Source: Pseudomonadota bacterium
Lineage (GTDB): Bacteria > Pseudomonadota > Gammaproteobacteria > Burkholderiales > Burkholderiaceae_B
NCBI GenBank assembly: GCA_023425645.1
Contig: JAFACG010000037.1
Coordinates: 1-64,000 of the forward strand
Length of the DNA: 64,000 nt
Direction of reading: 5' to 3'
Part shown: one piece after another, positions 16,279 through 24,901 of the stretch
Layout: the number at the start of each line of letters is the position of its first letter
Position numbering within the stretch: the stretch's first letter is position 1
Translations under genes and position numbers: made by a program
Notes under the pieces: generated by a model
What the model was told of the DNA's origin: nothing
The model's input: the letters and a program-made list of their open reading frames with translations, nothing else
The model's database searches: none

Positions 16279-16848
16279 ATGTCTGAGCCCCAGGATCCAG
16301 CCCTGCAGCAGGCGCGCCAGCGCTGGCACCAGGTCGCCCGCTTCAAGCTGCGCCACCTGGTGCTGCTGGACGCCATCGGCGAACTGCGGAACCTGCGCCT
16401 GGCGGCGGAACACACGCACATGACCCAGCCGGCGGCCAGCCACATGCTCAAGCACATCGAAGGGCTGCTGGGCCTGCCCCTGTTCGAGCGCGGCAAGCAC
16501 GGCCTGCGCCCCAACCCGGAGGGGGAATTGATGATCCGCTACGCTCGCCGCATGATCCACGACCTGCTTGCCGCGCAAAGCGAAATCCAGCAATTGGACC
16601 AGGGCCTGGCCGGCAGCATACTGGTGGGATCGGTGCAGTCCTCGGCCAGCCAGATTCTGCCGCGCACCACGGCCCAGGCCTTGCAAGAACAAGGCCTGCT
16701 GCGCATCCTGCCCTTTGAGCTGGGCCAGCTCCTGGGCGCCCTGACCATCGTCACCCTGAAGAACGGCGTGCCGCGCCGCAGCGTACAGGCGCTGGTGCAG
16801 GCTCTGCGCGCCACGGCGGCCCAGGAACAGACCGCGCAGGCCCGGTAG
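16279..16848 (+). pseudogene. LysR-family regulator with an internal deletion of the effector domain
   Basis: The first 115 or so residues are a normal LysR DNA-binding domain: FKLRHLVLLDAIGELRNLRL, then HMTQPAASHMLKHIEGLLG and FERGKHGLRPNPEGELM. After GSILVGSVQSSASQ the protein jumps to what looks like a LysR C-terminal end (LPRTTAQALQEQGLLRILPF, ending near RSVQALVQALRATA). Total length is 189 residues against about 300 for the family, so roughly 110 residues of the ligand-binding domain are gone, in frame. A protein could still be made and bind DNA, but ligand sensing should be lost. It is divergent from the interrupted metallo-hydrolase gene. Confidence 0.72.
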
Positions 16849-16930
16849 CAAAACGCTACACCCGCTGCCGGGGCTTGCGGCCATAATGGCCGGCGCGAGG
16901 GTCCTGCCCCGGGGCCCGAAGGACAGAACC

Positions 16931-17440
16931 ATGTACAAAAACATCGCGTTCGGGCTGACGTTGCTCGCCTGCGCCCAGGCCGGCGCGCAGGCCTCGGAAA
17001 TCCAGATTCACGGATCGGACCAAACGCAGACCATCACCTGCCAGAACGACGCCCTGCTGATCGCCGGCGAGCGCAACACGGCCACCATACAGGGGCACTG
17101 CGCCGAGATCCGGGTGGAAGGGGCCGACAACACCGTCAGCTTCACCCAGGCCGACCGTCTGGCCGTACACGGCGTACGCCACCACGTCAGCGGCGGCACG
17201 ACCCAGGAACTGGAGGCCTTCGGCAAGGACAACACGCTGGAGCTGACGCTGCGCCAGCCTTCGGACGCCGTTCAGGCCCGCATCAAGGGCGCGGGGCACC
17301 GCGTGAACCTGCAAGTCGCCTCGCAGGCCGACATCGCCCTGGACGGCGCGGACAACTCGCTGCATTGGCGGCGCGTGGCCGATGCGCCCGACCCCAGAAT
17401 CGTCCAGCATGGAGCCAGGAACCGCATCACCCAGGACTGA
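16931..17440 (+). CDS. Exported DUF3060-type protein
   Basis: This secreted or periplasmic protein of 169 residues has a signal peptide of about 20 residues (MYKNIAFGLTLLACAQAGAQ). The mature part is a run of short strands with repeated ADN/KDN turns (EGADNTVSF, FGKDNTLEL, DGADNSLHW), typical of DUF3060 proteins and suggesting a small beta-helix or solenoid. The ATG at 16931 follows AAGGACAGAACC; an upstream in-frame ATG would bury the signal peptide. Function is unknown. Neighbours are unrelated. Confidence 0.72.
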   Translation: MYKNIAFGLTLLACAQAGAQASEIQIHGSDQTQTITCQNDALLIAGERNTATIQGHCAEIRVEGADNTVSFTQADRLAVHGVRHHVSGGTTQELEAFGKDNTLELTLRQPSDAVQARIKGAGHRVNLQVASQADIALDGADNSLHWRRVADAPDPRIVQHGARNRITQD

Positions 17441-17554
17441 CCGGCCTTTCCCTGGCCCCCGGTTTGCTGTTATTACTAAGGGCTGACGCAGGCTTGACCA
17501 CGCTGCTTTTTCCGACCACGGGCGGCCCGCCGCCTTCCAACCCGCGGAGATGCC

Positions 17555-18529
17555 ATGCGAATCCCCTCTTTCCTGATCCGATGCCTGGGCGGCACCGTGC
17601 TTGCCCTGGCCGCCCAGACCGGCCTGGCCGCCTATCCCGACAAGCCCATCACCCTGATCGTGCCCTTCGCGCCGGGCGGCACCACCGACCTGATCGGGCG
17701 GCTGGTCGCCCAGCACCTGGGCGGCAAGCTGGGGCAGCCGGTCGTGGTGGAGAACCGCGCCGGCGCGGGCGGCTCCATCGGCACCGCCGCGGTGGCCGCC
17801 GCCAAGCCGGACGGCTACACCCTGGGCCTGGCCACCGTCAGCACGCATGGCATCAATCCCGTGGTCTACAAGAAACTCCCCTTCGACGCCCTGAAGGACT
17901 TCCAGCCCATCACGAATCTGGCCGCCGTGCCCAATGTGATGGTGGCCACGCCCAAGCTGGGCATCAAGGACATGCCCGCCCTGCTGGAGCGCGCGCGCAA
18001 GGAACCGGGCAGGCTCAGCTATGCCTCCGCCGGCAATGGCTCGGTGGCCCACATGATGGGCGAGCTCTTTCAATCGGCCTCGGGCACCGACCTGCTGCAC
18101 GTGCCCTACAAAGGCTCGGGACAGGCGCTGACCGACACCCTGGCCGGCCAGGTCCAGTTGATGTTCGACAACCTGCCCTCCGCCCTGCCCCACATCCAGA
18201 GCGGCAAGCTCCATGCCCTGGCAGTGGCCTCGCCCGAACGGGTCGCTTCCCTGCCGGACGTGCCCACCTTCGCCGAACTGGACCTGGAGGCCGTGAACGA
18301 CGCGTCCTGGTTCGGACTGGTCGCGCCCATAGGCCTGCCGGACGACAAGCTGGCGCTGCTGCATCAGGCCGTGGTGCAGACCCTGGCCGAACCCGCCGTC
18401 CAGAACCGGCTTGAACAACTGGGCGCCAGCCCCATCGGCGACAGTCCCGATGCCTTTGCCCGCACCATCATACGCACCCAGGAACGCAACCGGGAACTGG
18501 TGCGGCAGGCGCAGATACCGCCCATGTAA
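17555..18529 (+). CDS. Bug-family tripartite tricarboxylate receptor
   Basis: This 324-residue periplasmic binding protein has a signal peptide ending near LAA (residue 25). It then carries the Bug core ITLIVPFAPGGTTDLIGRLV, VVVENRAGAGGSIGTAAV, KPDGYTLGLATVSTHGINP and LLHVPYKGSGQALTDTLAGQ. Bug proteins bind small carboxylates for TctAB-type transporters or for signalling; no tctA/tctB lies nearby. GGAGATGCC precedes the ATG. It stands alone between the DUF3060 gene and pgi, so the ligand cannot be inferred. Confidence 0.9.
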   Translation: MRIPSFLIRCLGGTVLALAAQTGLAAYPDKPITLIVPFAPGGTTDLIGRLVAQHLGGKLGQPVVVENRAGAGGSIGTAAVAAAKPDGYTLGLATVSTHGINPVVYKKLPFDALKDFQPITNLAAVPNVMVATPKLGIKDMPALLERARKEPGRLSYASAGNGSVAHMMGELFQSASGTDLLHVPYKGSGQALTDTLAGQVQLMFDNLPSALPHIQSGKLHALAVASPERVASLPDVPTFAELDLEAVNDASWFGLVAPIGLPDDKLALLHQAVVQTLAEPAVQNRLEQLGASPIGDSPDAFARTIIRTQERNRELVRQAQIPPM

Positions 18530-18626
18530 ACATCTGGGCAACAAGCGATACGGCCCGCAACATCCTATCGCCGTCCAGTCCGCAAAGCCTCGTACAATGG
18601 CGACGACGCAAGCACAATCTCATGCC

Positions 18627-20219
18627 ATGAACGCACATACAGACGCCCTGCCCGACGCCCCTTCTGTCACGCGGCCCACGCCTCCCTTGCCTGCCCTGCC
18701 GGAATGGGAGTGTTTCTGCGACGCCGCTCATAAAGCCAATCAATACGCCTTCGAACTGCATTGCCTGAAGGCCGCCGGCATCCAGGTGGACCTGAGCGGC
18801 CAGCGCTATTCGCCCGAACTGCAGCAAGCCGGCGCGCAATTGCTGGCGGCGCGCAATTTTGAAGCGGCGCGCGCCAACCTGTTGCAAGGCGGGATCGCCA
18901 ACCCGACCGAGCAGCGCGCCGCCTGGCACAGCGCGCTGCGCGCTCCGGCGCCCATTGCGGAGGTGATCAAGGAAAGGGAACGCATGAACGAGTTCGTGCG
19001 CGTCGCGGATTCGGAGCGCCGCTGGCGCAACATCGTGCACATCGGCATAGGCGGCAGCGACTGGGGCGTGCGCCTGTCCCTGGCGGCCTTCGGCTACCGC
19101 CGCAGCTGGCGCAATGTGCGCTTCCTGGCCAACATCGACGGCCACGCTCTGGAGCACGCCTTGTCGGGACTGGACCCGCACGACACCCTGGTCGTCATCG
19201 CCTCCAAGTCCTTCACCACCACCGAAACACTGCAAAACGGCCAGCGCGCGCTGGAATGGCTGCAGGCGGCCGGCGTCGCCAACCCCTACGAGCAGATCGT
19301 AGCCATCACGGCCCGGCCCGACGCCGCGGCCCGCTGGGGCGTGCCCCAAGGCCACATCTTCCAGTTCTGGGACTGGGTGGGGGGTCGCTTCTCCCTGTGG
19401 TCCGCCGTCAGCCTGACCACGGCGCTGGCTGTCAGCGCCGACGTGGTGGCCGGCATGCTTTCGGGTGCCGCCGCCATGGACCAGCATTTCCTCGAAGCGC
19501 CCATCGCCCAGAACGTGCCGGTGCAGATGGCGCTGGCCGGCATCGTCAACCGCAGCGTGCTGGGTTATGGCTCGCTGAACATCTCGCCCTACGATTTCCG
19601 CCTGGGCAATCTGGTGCCCTACATCCAGCAACTGGACATGGAATCCCTGGGCAAATCCGTCACCCTGGACGGCCAGCCCGTAGGCGTGCCGACCGGCCCG
19701 GCGGTGTGGGGGCTGGCCGGCACGGATGCCCAGCACACCTTCTACCAATGGCTGCACCAGGGCAGCGACGGCGCGCCGGTCGACTTCATCATTTGCCAGC
19801 AAGCCGACCACGAGAACCAGGAACACCACCGCCTGCTCCTGGCCAACTGCCTGGCGCAGCGCGAAGCCCTGATGCGCGGCAAGAACTACGAGCAAGCCCT
19901 GGCGGAATGCCGCAACGGCGGCGCAAACGCAGACGCCGCCCAGCTGGCGCACCACCGCGTGCACTCGGGCGGACGCCCCAACACCCTGATCGTGCTGCCT
20001 CGCCTGACCCCCTTCGCCCTGGGCGCCCTGCTGGCCATGTACGAACACAAGATCTTCGTCCAGGGCCTGATCTGGGGCATCAACCCCTTCGATCAATGGG
20101 GCGTGGAATACGGCAAAGTGCTGGCCAGCGGCATCATGGACGAGCTGTCCGGCGAACAGCCCGTGCAGAACAAGCACGACGCCTCCACCAGCCACTGGAT
20201 ACGCGCCTTCAGGGGCTAG
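18627..20219 (+). CDS. pgi: Glucose-6-phosphate isomerase
   Basis: Pgi interconverts glucose-6-phosphate and fructose-6-phosphate. The sequence shows NIVHIGIGGSDWGVRLSLAA, SKSFTTTETLQNGQ, FWDWVGGRFSLWSAVSL and the active-site region LDMESLGKSVTLDGQPV, then QADHENQEHHRLLLANCLAQ. The 530-residue length from the ATG at 18627 is normal. An ATG at 18597 lies inside a good -10 hexamer (TACAAT, 18593-18598), so the downstream ATG is preferred. The C-terminus ends WIRAFRG with TAG at 20217-20219, inside an 18-bp repeat found again 1.24 kb downstream. Confidence 0.95.
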   Translation: MNAHTDALPDAPSVTRPTPPLPALPEWECFCDAAHKANQYAFELHCLKAAGIQVDLSGQRYSPELQQAGAQLLAARNFEAARANLLQGGIANPTEQRAAWHSALRAPAPIAEVIKERERMNEFVRVADSERRWRNIVHIGIGGSDWGVRLSLAAFGYRRSWRNVRFLANIDGHALEHALSGLDPHDTLVVIASKSFTTTETLQNGQRALEWLQAAGVANPYEQIVAITARPDAAARWGVPQGHIFQFWDWVGGRFSLWSAVSLTTALAVSADVVAGMLSGAAAMDQHFLEAPIAQNVPVQMALAGIVNRSVLGYGSLNISPYDFRLGNLVPYIQQLDMESLGKSVTLDGQPVGVPTGPAVWGLAGTDAQHTFYQWLHQGSDGAPVDFIICQQADHENQEHHRLLLANCLAQREALMRGKNYEQALAECRNGGANADAAQLAHHRVHSGGRPNTLIVLPRLTPFALGALLAMYEHKIFVQGLIWGINPFDQWGVEYGKVLASGIMDELSGEQPVQNKHDASTSHWIRAFRG

Positions 20220-20232
20220 AACAGCCACCGCC
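20215..20232 (+). repeat. 18-bp direct repeat, left copy flanking the toxin-antitoxin module
   Basis: GCTAGAACAGCCACCGCC occurs here and again at 21457-21474. This copy contains the TAG stop codon of pgi. The two copies bracket 1224 bp holding only the DUF433/PIN-like pair, as expected for att-type repeats or a target duplication left by insertion. Confidence 0.75.
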
Positions 20233-20364
20233 TTTGAGCGCCTGTGGAACAAGTTTGGATAAGACGCGAAGCACTTGGCCCCTAACCGGGCCATATTGCC
20301 TATTCAATCCATTTAAAGTAGAGTTAATCAGTTTTAAAGCCAATTTTCCGGCATTTGGACACTT

Positions 20365-21036
20365 ATGAAGCTGATCGGGGTTGGACTCTACACACTGCAG
20401 CAGGCGGCACGCTTATCTGGAGCCTCAGCCCCGGAAGTCAGCCGCTGGCTGTTCGGGTACAAAACCAGTCAAGGCAAAGTCCACGCCCCTTTGTGGTCCA
20501 CCCAATTGGAAGGCTGTGACGAAAAAGTCATTGGGTTCCGGGACCTGATGGAGCTGCGAGTGGTCAAAGCCTTTGTAAAACATGGCGTTCCGCTTCGCGT
20601 GATCCGAACCGCACTCAAACATGCCCAGGAAATTTTTGGCGCCCACTATCCCTTTACCTCTCATCGATTCCTGACCGACGGACGTACTATTTTCCATGAG
20701 GCGATTGACCGCGAAAGCATGGAAATGACAGATCTCGTCCGGCGCCAACTGGTCTTTGAACAGATCATCAGACCCCAGCTTTATGAAGGTATCGAATTTT
20801 CATCGGACGGCGCTGCCGTACGATGGTTTCCCGAAAAACACAAAACCATCGTATTGGATCCAGACTTATCGTTTGGCCGCCCAGTGCTGACAAAATTCGG
20901 GATACCCACGGAAATTATCCTTCAAGCCATGCGAGCCGAAAGCAATAACGCCAAAGCGGTTGCGGCCCAGTTCGAAATTCCCGTCGCCGATGTGCGGGCA
21001 GCGGTGAAATTCGAAGAGCAACCGCTCGCCGCTTGA
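20365..21036 (+). CDS. DUF433-type antitoxin with HTH N-terminus
   Basis: This 223-residue protein begins with a helix-turn-helix-like segment (YTLQQAARLSGASAPEVSRW) and ends with a DUF433-like domain (FGIPTEIILQAMRAESNNAK, then FEIPVADVRAAVKFEEQ). Such proteins are the antitoxin and autorepressor of PIN-like toxin pairs. The toxin gene starts inside its stop codon (TTGA), indicating translational coupling. The upstream 145 bp are AT-rich with two TTTAAAG copies (around 20315-20340), a possible autoregulatory site. Base use is more AT-rich than in neighbouring genes, and the module lies between 18-bp direct repeats, suggesting acquisition. Confidence 0.75.
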   Translation: MKLIGVGLYTLQQAARLSGASAPEVSRWLFGYKTSQGKVHAPLWSTQLEGCDEKVIGFRDLMELRVVKAFVKHGVPLRVIRTALKHAQEIFGAHYPFTSHRFLTDGRTIFHEAIDRESMEMTDLVRRQLVFEQIIRPQLYEGIEFSSDGAAVRWFPEKHKTIVLDPDLSFGRPVLTKFGIPTEIILQAMRAESNNAKAVAAQFEIPVADVRAAVKFEEQPLAA

Positions 21037-21443
21037 AATTCTTCCTGGACAACAATCTTTCTCCCGCATTGGCCGCGGGACTTGACGCATTGTGTCGCGG
21101 TAGCGGGACCGGCAACCAGGTCCATCACCTCAAATCCAAATTCCCGCAAACAACCGCCGACCACATCTGGATCAACGCACTGGCCTCGGAGGGCGGATGG
21201 GCCATCGTTTCCCAGGATGGCATCCGAAAGAACGATCTGGAAAGGGAAGCTCTGCGTGCATGCGGCTTGCCCATCTTTGTCCTGTCCAGACAGTGGAGCC
21301 GCCAACCCTACTGGGACAAGGCGCACAATTTGATTCGCTGGTGGCCGTCCATCGAAGATTATGTGAAACGCGTGCGTGGCGGTGCTGCCGTCAGAGTCCC
21401 ATGGCGTTTTGGCACAGGTCGGTTTGAACAGATACGCCTGTAG
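21033..21443 (+). CDS. PIN-like (DUF5615/Mut7-C type) toxin
   Basis: This 136-residue protein begins MKFFLDNNLSPALAAGLDAL, the first acidic strand of the PIN-like DUF5615 family. A second acidic cluster lies in IVSQDGIRKNDLEREALRAC. These Asp/Glu residues would form a metal site for RNA cleavage. The start codon is TTG at 21033, overlapping the antitoxin stop as TTGA. The C-terminus is basic (YVKRVRGGAAVRVPWRFG). Type II toxin-antitoxin function is inferred from gene order and fold. Confidence 0.75.
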   Translation: MKFFLDNNLSPALAAGLDALCRGSGTGNQVHHLKSKFPQTTADHIWINALASEGGWAIVSQDGIRKNDLEREALRACGLPIFVLSRQWSRQPYWDKAHNLIRWWPSIEDYVKRVRGGAAVRVPWRFGTGRFEQIRL

Positions 21444-21456
21444 CAGGCACAAAAAA

Positions 21457-21474
21457 GCTAGAACAGCCACCGCC
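21457..21474 (+). repeat. 18-bp direct repeat, right copy flanking the toxin-antitoxin module
   Basis: This is identical to 20215-20232 (GCTAGAACAGCCACCGCC). Read on the minus strand it encodes the last codons (RWLF, stop) of the autotransporter gene. Flanking bases differ on both sides from the left copy, so the match is exactly 18 bp. Confidence 0.75.
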
Positions 21475-23443
21475 CCTGCAGTTCAAAGCCGTGGTCCTGC
21501 AGGTGTCCTGAACGGCGGGCCTGATAGGACAGGGTCAGCCAGGAGGAATCCGACAAGGGGGCCTGCATGCGCAGGCCCATCAGCCATGCGTGACGGGCGC
21601 TGCGATACGGGGCTGCGTCGCCGGCGGGCAAGCCGTTCACCTGCCAGTCGTGCGTGGCGGCGGGCCGGTTCCATTGGCGCTCCCAGCCCAGCCATGCGCG
21701 CCAACTCGCAGCCTGCGAATCCTCATCGTTGAAACGCCAGGTCAGCAGCAGCCGGCTATCCAGCGCGTGATTGCGCTGGGCGCCTGCCTGCCAACGCTCC
21801 CTGGCCTCCAGCTCCAATACTGACTGCCTGATGCGCATGGCGCGCCAGTCAGCCTCCACGCTCCAGGCGTGCCCGCCCTGCCGCCATATCGGATACGCCG
21901 CGCCCAGCAGCAATTGGACACTGTCGGCACGACCACGCCCCTGCCGATGCGGCCAGGCATGCCGTACAAGATGACGGCCCGCCATCAAGGTCAGCCGTGT
22001 CTCCAGCCCATGCCAAGGCTGCTGCCCATAGACGCCGATATAGTAGGAACGGGTGTCGCTGCGCACCGCTTCTACGGCGTCCTGCAAGCGCGAAGTCTGA
22101 TAGACCGCCATACCGCCCAGGCGCCCCCGGCGCCACGGACGCTCCATGCCCATGATCAACTGGTCCAGTTGCCGGTCCAGCTCCATGCCCGCCGCCTGCA
22201 GGCCCTGCTGTCCGGCATGACGATAGCTTGCCCATGCTCCTCCCGATGCGGGATTGTGCGATGTATCGCGCCATGCCTGCGTGGCGTACCCGGCGTCCTG
22301 CATCAATTGCGCCCGCCAAGCGTTCAGGGGGTGACGCAACCAGACGCGCGGAACGGCCGGCCCGCCTTCGATCCCAAGCGGCCGCAAACGCAGGGTCACG
22401 CCCTGCGGATCGTAGTCCAGTCCTGCCAGGGCGGCGTCCCGATCCAGGTGCAAGGACTCGAAACGACCGGCCAGCCCGCCATCGGCCTGCACGATGCGGT
22501 AATCGCCATCCAGCCCCGAAGATGCCAGCTCCACCCATAAGGCGCCGGCCAGCAAGCTCTTGCCCTGGACATGCAACTGATCGAAGCGGCCATCGCCCAG
22601 CACGCGCATGCGCAGCACGGAACCCGAATCCAGCCGCAGGTCCTCCAGCACTCTCAAAGGCCGCCCCGGACTGTCCAGGTGCAGGCTGCCGCCCGGCAGC
22701 ACGGCCAGGGCGCGCACCAGCGCATCCTGGGCCCGCAGGACGGCGCCATCCGCCACCTGCACATGCGCGGGCACATCGCCGCGCAGCCCCAGCGCGCCCT
22801 GCCGCACCAGAAAGCGGCCGTTCAAGCTGCCTCCTTGCCGTTGATCCAGCCAAAGCAGGCCCTGCCCGGATTTCATCCAGACAGCATTGCCGAACACGGG
22901 ACCGCGCTGCGTGGCCTCGCCCCGGGCCACATGCCAATCGATGGCGGGCTGTCCTGATCGCGCATGCCCCTGCACCGGAAAGTCGGCAAGCAGGCCGGAG
23001 GCATACTCCAGCCGGGCGCCCGCCATGACGTCCAGATGCGAATTCGGACCTACCGCCTGGGGATGACGCAAAGACAAACCGCCTTCCAGCAGTTGCAAAG
23101 GCCCCCATACCCGGTTGGGCGCCGAAATGATCCACTGTCCGCCCCCTTGTTTGCGCAGCGGCGCATAGAAAACGGCGTCCGTCCCAAGCTCGCCCGCGCT
23201 TTCAAACCACACGCCCGGCGCCACATCAACGGTTGCCGCTCCGGCGATCCGGGCGATACGTTCCGTACGGAAACTGCCCTGGATGGACAAAGGCGCTGCG
23301 TCCAGTACATAAGGCCGCCCCGGGGCTCCCAGGTCCGAATCCATCACCGCCCGTCTGCCCTCCGCCACGGCGGCGGACGCGCACAGCCCTGCCAGGCCGA
23401 TCAGCCAGGCAATAAAAAACCCCAGATTCCGAATTACAGTCAT
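21458..23443 (-). CDS. Autotransporter with pertactin-like passenger and beta-barrel
   Basis: This type Va secretion protein of 661 residues has a signal peptide (NLGFFIAWLIGLAGLCASAA). A beta-helical passenger of roughly 340 residues is rich in LXL and G-turn patterns (HLDVMAGARLEYASG, VQVADGAVLRAQDALVRALA). A C-terminal barrel of about 280 residues starts near SGGAWASYRHAGQQGLQAAG and ends in LQGRWLF with terminal Phe, as in outer-membrane proteins. An RGD triplet lies in the passenger (ALGLRGDVPAHVQ). The ATG at 23443 follows GGAGAATGAC. It would be surface-exposed and probably adhesive. It is convergent with the toxin-antitoxin module. Confidence 0.85.
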   Translation of the reverse strand: MTVIRNLGFFIAWLIGLAGLCASAAVAEGRRAVMDSDLGAPGRPYVLDAAPLSIQGSFRTERIARIAGAATVDVAPGVWFESAGELGTDAVFYAPLRKQGGGQWIISAPNRVWGPLQLLEGGLSLRHPQAVGPNSHLDVMAGARLEYASGLLADFPVQGHARSGQPAIDWHVARGEATQRGPVFGNAVWMKSGQGLLWLDQRQGGSLNGRFLVRQGALGLRGDVPAHVQVADGAVLRAQDALVRALAVLPGGSLHLDSPGRPLRVLEDLRLDSGSVLRMRVLGDGRFDQLHVQGKSLLAGALWVELASSGLDGDYRIVQADGGLAGRFESLHLDRDAALAGLDYDPQGVTLRLRPLGIEGGPAVPRVWLRHPLNAWRAQLMQDAGYATQAWRDTSHNPASGGAWASYRHAGQQGLQAAGMELDRQLDQLIMGMERPWRRGRLGGMAVYQTSRLQDAVEAVRSDTRSYYIGVYGQQPWHGLETRLTLMAGRHLVRHAWPHRQGRGRADSVQLLLGAAYPIWRQGGHAWSVEADWRAMRIRQSVLELEARERWQAGAQRNHALDSRLLLTWRFNDEDSQAASWRAWLGWERQWNRPAATHDWQVNGLPAGDAAPYRSARHAWLMGLRMQAPLSDSSWLTLSYQARRSGHLQDHGFELQGRWLF

Positions 23444-23584
23444 GTCATTCTCCACGCAATGATCAGCGAGGAAATATGACCATGGCCAAGAATGGCAAGG
23501 CTTGCGCCGGCTCAATCGTAAGCCGGCGACATTTATGTCATATCTGACAGCTACAAGTGTCGCCCTATTTGTGCTAGGACATAC

Positions 23585-24901
23585 TCAGTTTGATACTCCG
23601 CTGGCCCGCATCCACTGCTGCGCCAGCTCATGCACGTCCAGATCCGCCCGTATTTGCGTGGGTGCTCTACAGCCTGTATTCCACAGGAAAAAATCCACTT
23701 CTCCAGACGGTGTCCCCAAGGCCGCGTAGACCGACGGCATGATGGGCACGTGATCGCCGTACCAGCACAAACTGGCGGGCCGGCCGCAGTTCATCAGGCT
23801 TTGCCGCAAACGGGCCAGCATGGCATCGGCATTGCGCACGTGCCGCAGATAAATGGTCAGGTCGTCGCACCCCGCCTCCGGCGGCCGCGAATACAGGCGC
23901 TCCACGTCTTCCGGCGCCACTTTTTCCAGATGCAGCGGACCGTGGTTTTCCATGGTGATGACATGGATGAAGACCGGCTCCCGAGCCTGGCTCAGCAGGC
24001 TCGCCACTTTTTCGGCCACGGCGATATCGCCCACATACGGCCCGGTCAGGGCGACATCCGCGAAGGCGCGTATATCCAGGAACTCATCGAACCCGAAACG
24101 TGGATAGACGCGATCGCGCTGATAGAAGCTGGCGGGATAGGGGTGGATGCAAATCGTGCGATAGCCCCGGCCTTTGAGCCAGGAAGCCAGTGTCTCCACC
24201 TGCCAGCCCGCGGACACGGCCCGATAAGGGTTGAAGCGATGCACTCCCAGCGCATGGTTGGCTATGCCGCTCAGGAAAGAGAACTCCGAACGGACCGTGT
24301 TCGCCCCCCATGCCGGCACGCGCAAGCCGCCCTGGACAGCCGCTTCCGCCTTGAAACGGTCGAATTCGGCCAGGATGTCCTGCCGGATGCCGTCCCACAG
24401 CGTCCTGGCATCAAAGAACGATTCGCTCTGCACGGACACCAGGTGCGGCAGGACTGGAGCATGCCCGGCTCCCTCCAAGGCTTTCAAAGGAGACTGCGCA
24501 TCGGGACGTCGGCGCCCTTGCTGCCAATAGCGCCAAAGACTTGCCAATAAGCCCAGTGCAGGCAGATCCCGTTCAGGCGACAGGCTGACAGGCAGGCGCC
24601 GCCGGCTTCCCCAACTCAGCAGGACCAGCGACTGCCCGCCCAATACGGCCAACGCTCCGCCCTGGCCGGACCAGGACCAGCGCAGCGCGGGAACGGACTC
24701 CCCCCACAAGCCGATCGCCACGGCGGACACGAATCCCGCCGCCGCCAACAGGAACTTGCCCCATCCCAGGAATGGAATGTAGAGCCGGGGGTGGCGGATG
24801 GCATCGGTGAAATATTCGTAATCCTGGAACACGAAGGGCTCGCGCAGGGCCTTGAACTTGGCGTTGTTGACCAGCACGAGCATCAGCAGAAAAGCGGACA
24901 C
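23585..24901 (-). CDS. LTA-synthase/MdoB-like phosphoglycerol transferase, short N-terminus
   Basis: This alkaline-phosphatase-superfamily membrane enzyme has 438 residues. The catalytic domain shows VSVQSESFFDART, the nucleophile segment WGANTVRSEFSFLSGI, VITMENHGPLHLE and WYGDHVPIMP, matching LtaS/OpgB-type enzymes that transfer phosphoglycerol or related groups in the periplasm. Only two or three membrane spans precede the domain, fewer than the usual four or five. A GTG at 24901 with a weak ribosome binding site is the first usable start, and an in-frame TAA lies about 40 bases upstream. The gene may have lost its 5' end, or the true start is atypical. The next 525 bp upstream are non-coding. 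Confidence 0.7.
   Translation of the reverse strand: MSAFLLMLVLVNNAKFKALREPFVFQDYEYFTDAIRHPRLYIPFLGWGKFLLAAAGFVSAVAIGLWGESVPALRWSWSGQGGALAVLGGQSLVLLSWGSRRRLPVSLSPERDLPALGLLASLWRYWQQGRRRPDAQSPLKALEGAGHAPVLPHLVSVQSESFFDARTLWDGIRQDILAEFDRFKAEAAVQGGLRVPAWGANTVRSEFSFLSGIANHALGVHRFNPYRAVSAGWQVETLASWLKGRGYRTICIHPYPASFYQRDRVYPRFGFDEFLDIRAFADVALTGPYVGDIAVAEKVASLLSQAREPVFIHVITMENHGPLHLEKVAPEDVERLYSRPPEAGCDDLTIYLRHVRNADAMLARLRQSLMNCGRPASLCWYGDHVPIMPSVYAALGTPSGEVDFFLWNTGCRAPTQIRADLDVHELAQQWMRASGVSN

Noticed and set aside
18593..18599. ATG at 18597 as the pgi start
   Set aside because: It is inside a consensus-like -10 hexamer (TACAAT), so it would lie before the transcript start; the ATG at 18627 is preferred.
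18468..20294. A 608-codon open frame antisense to pgi
   Set aside because: pgi is unambiguous on the plus strand and the antisense product shows no recognisable fold.
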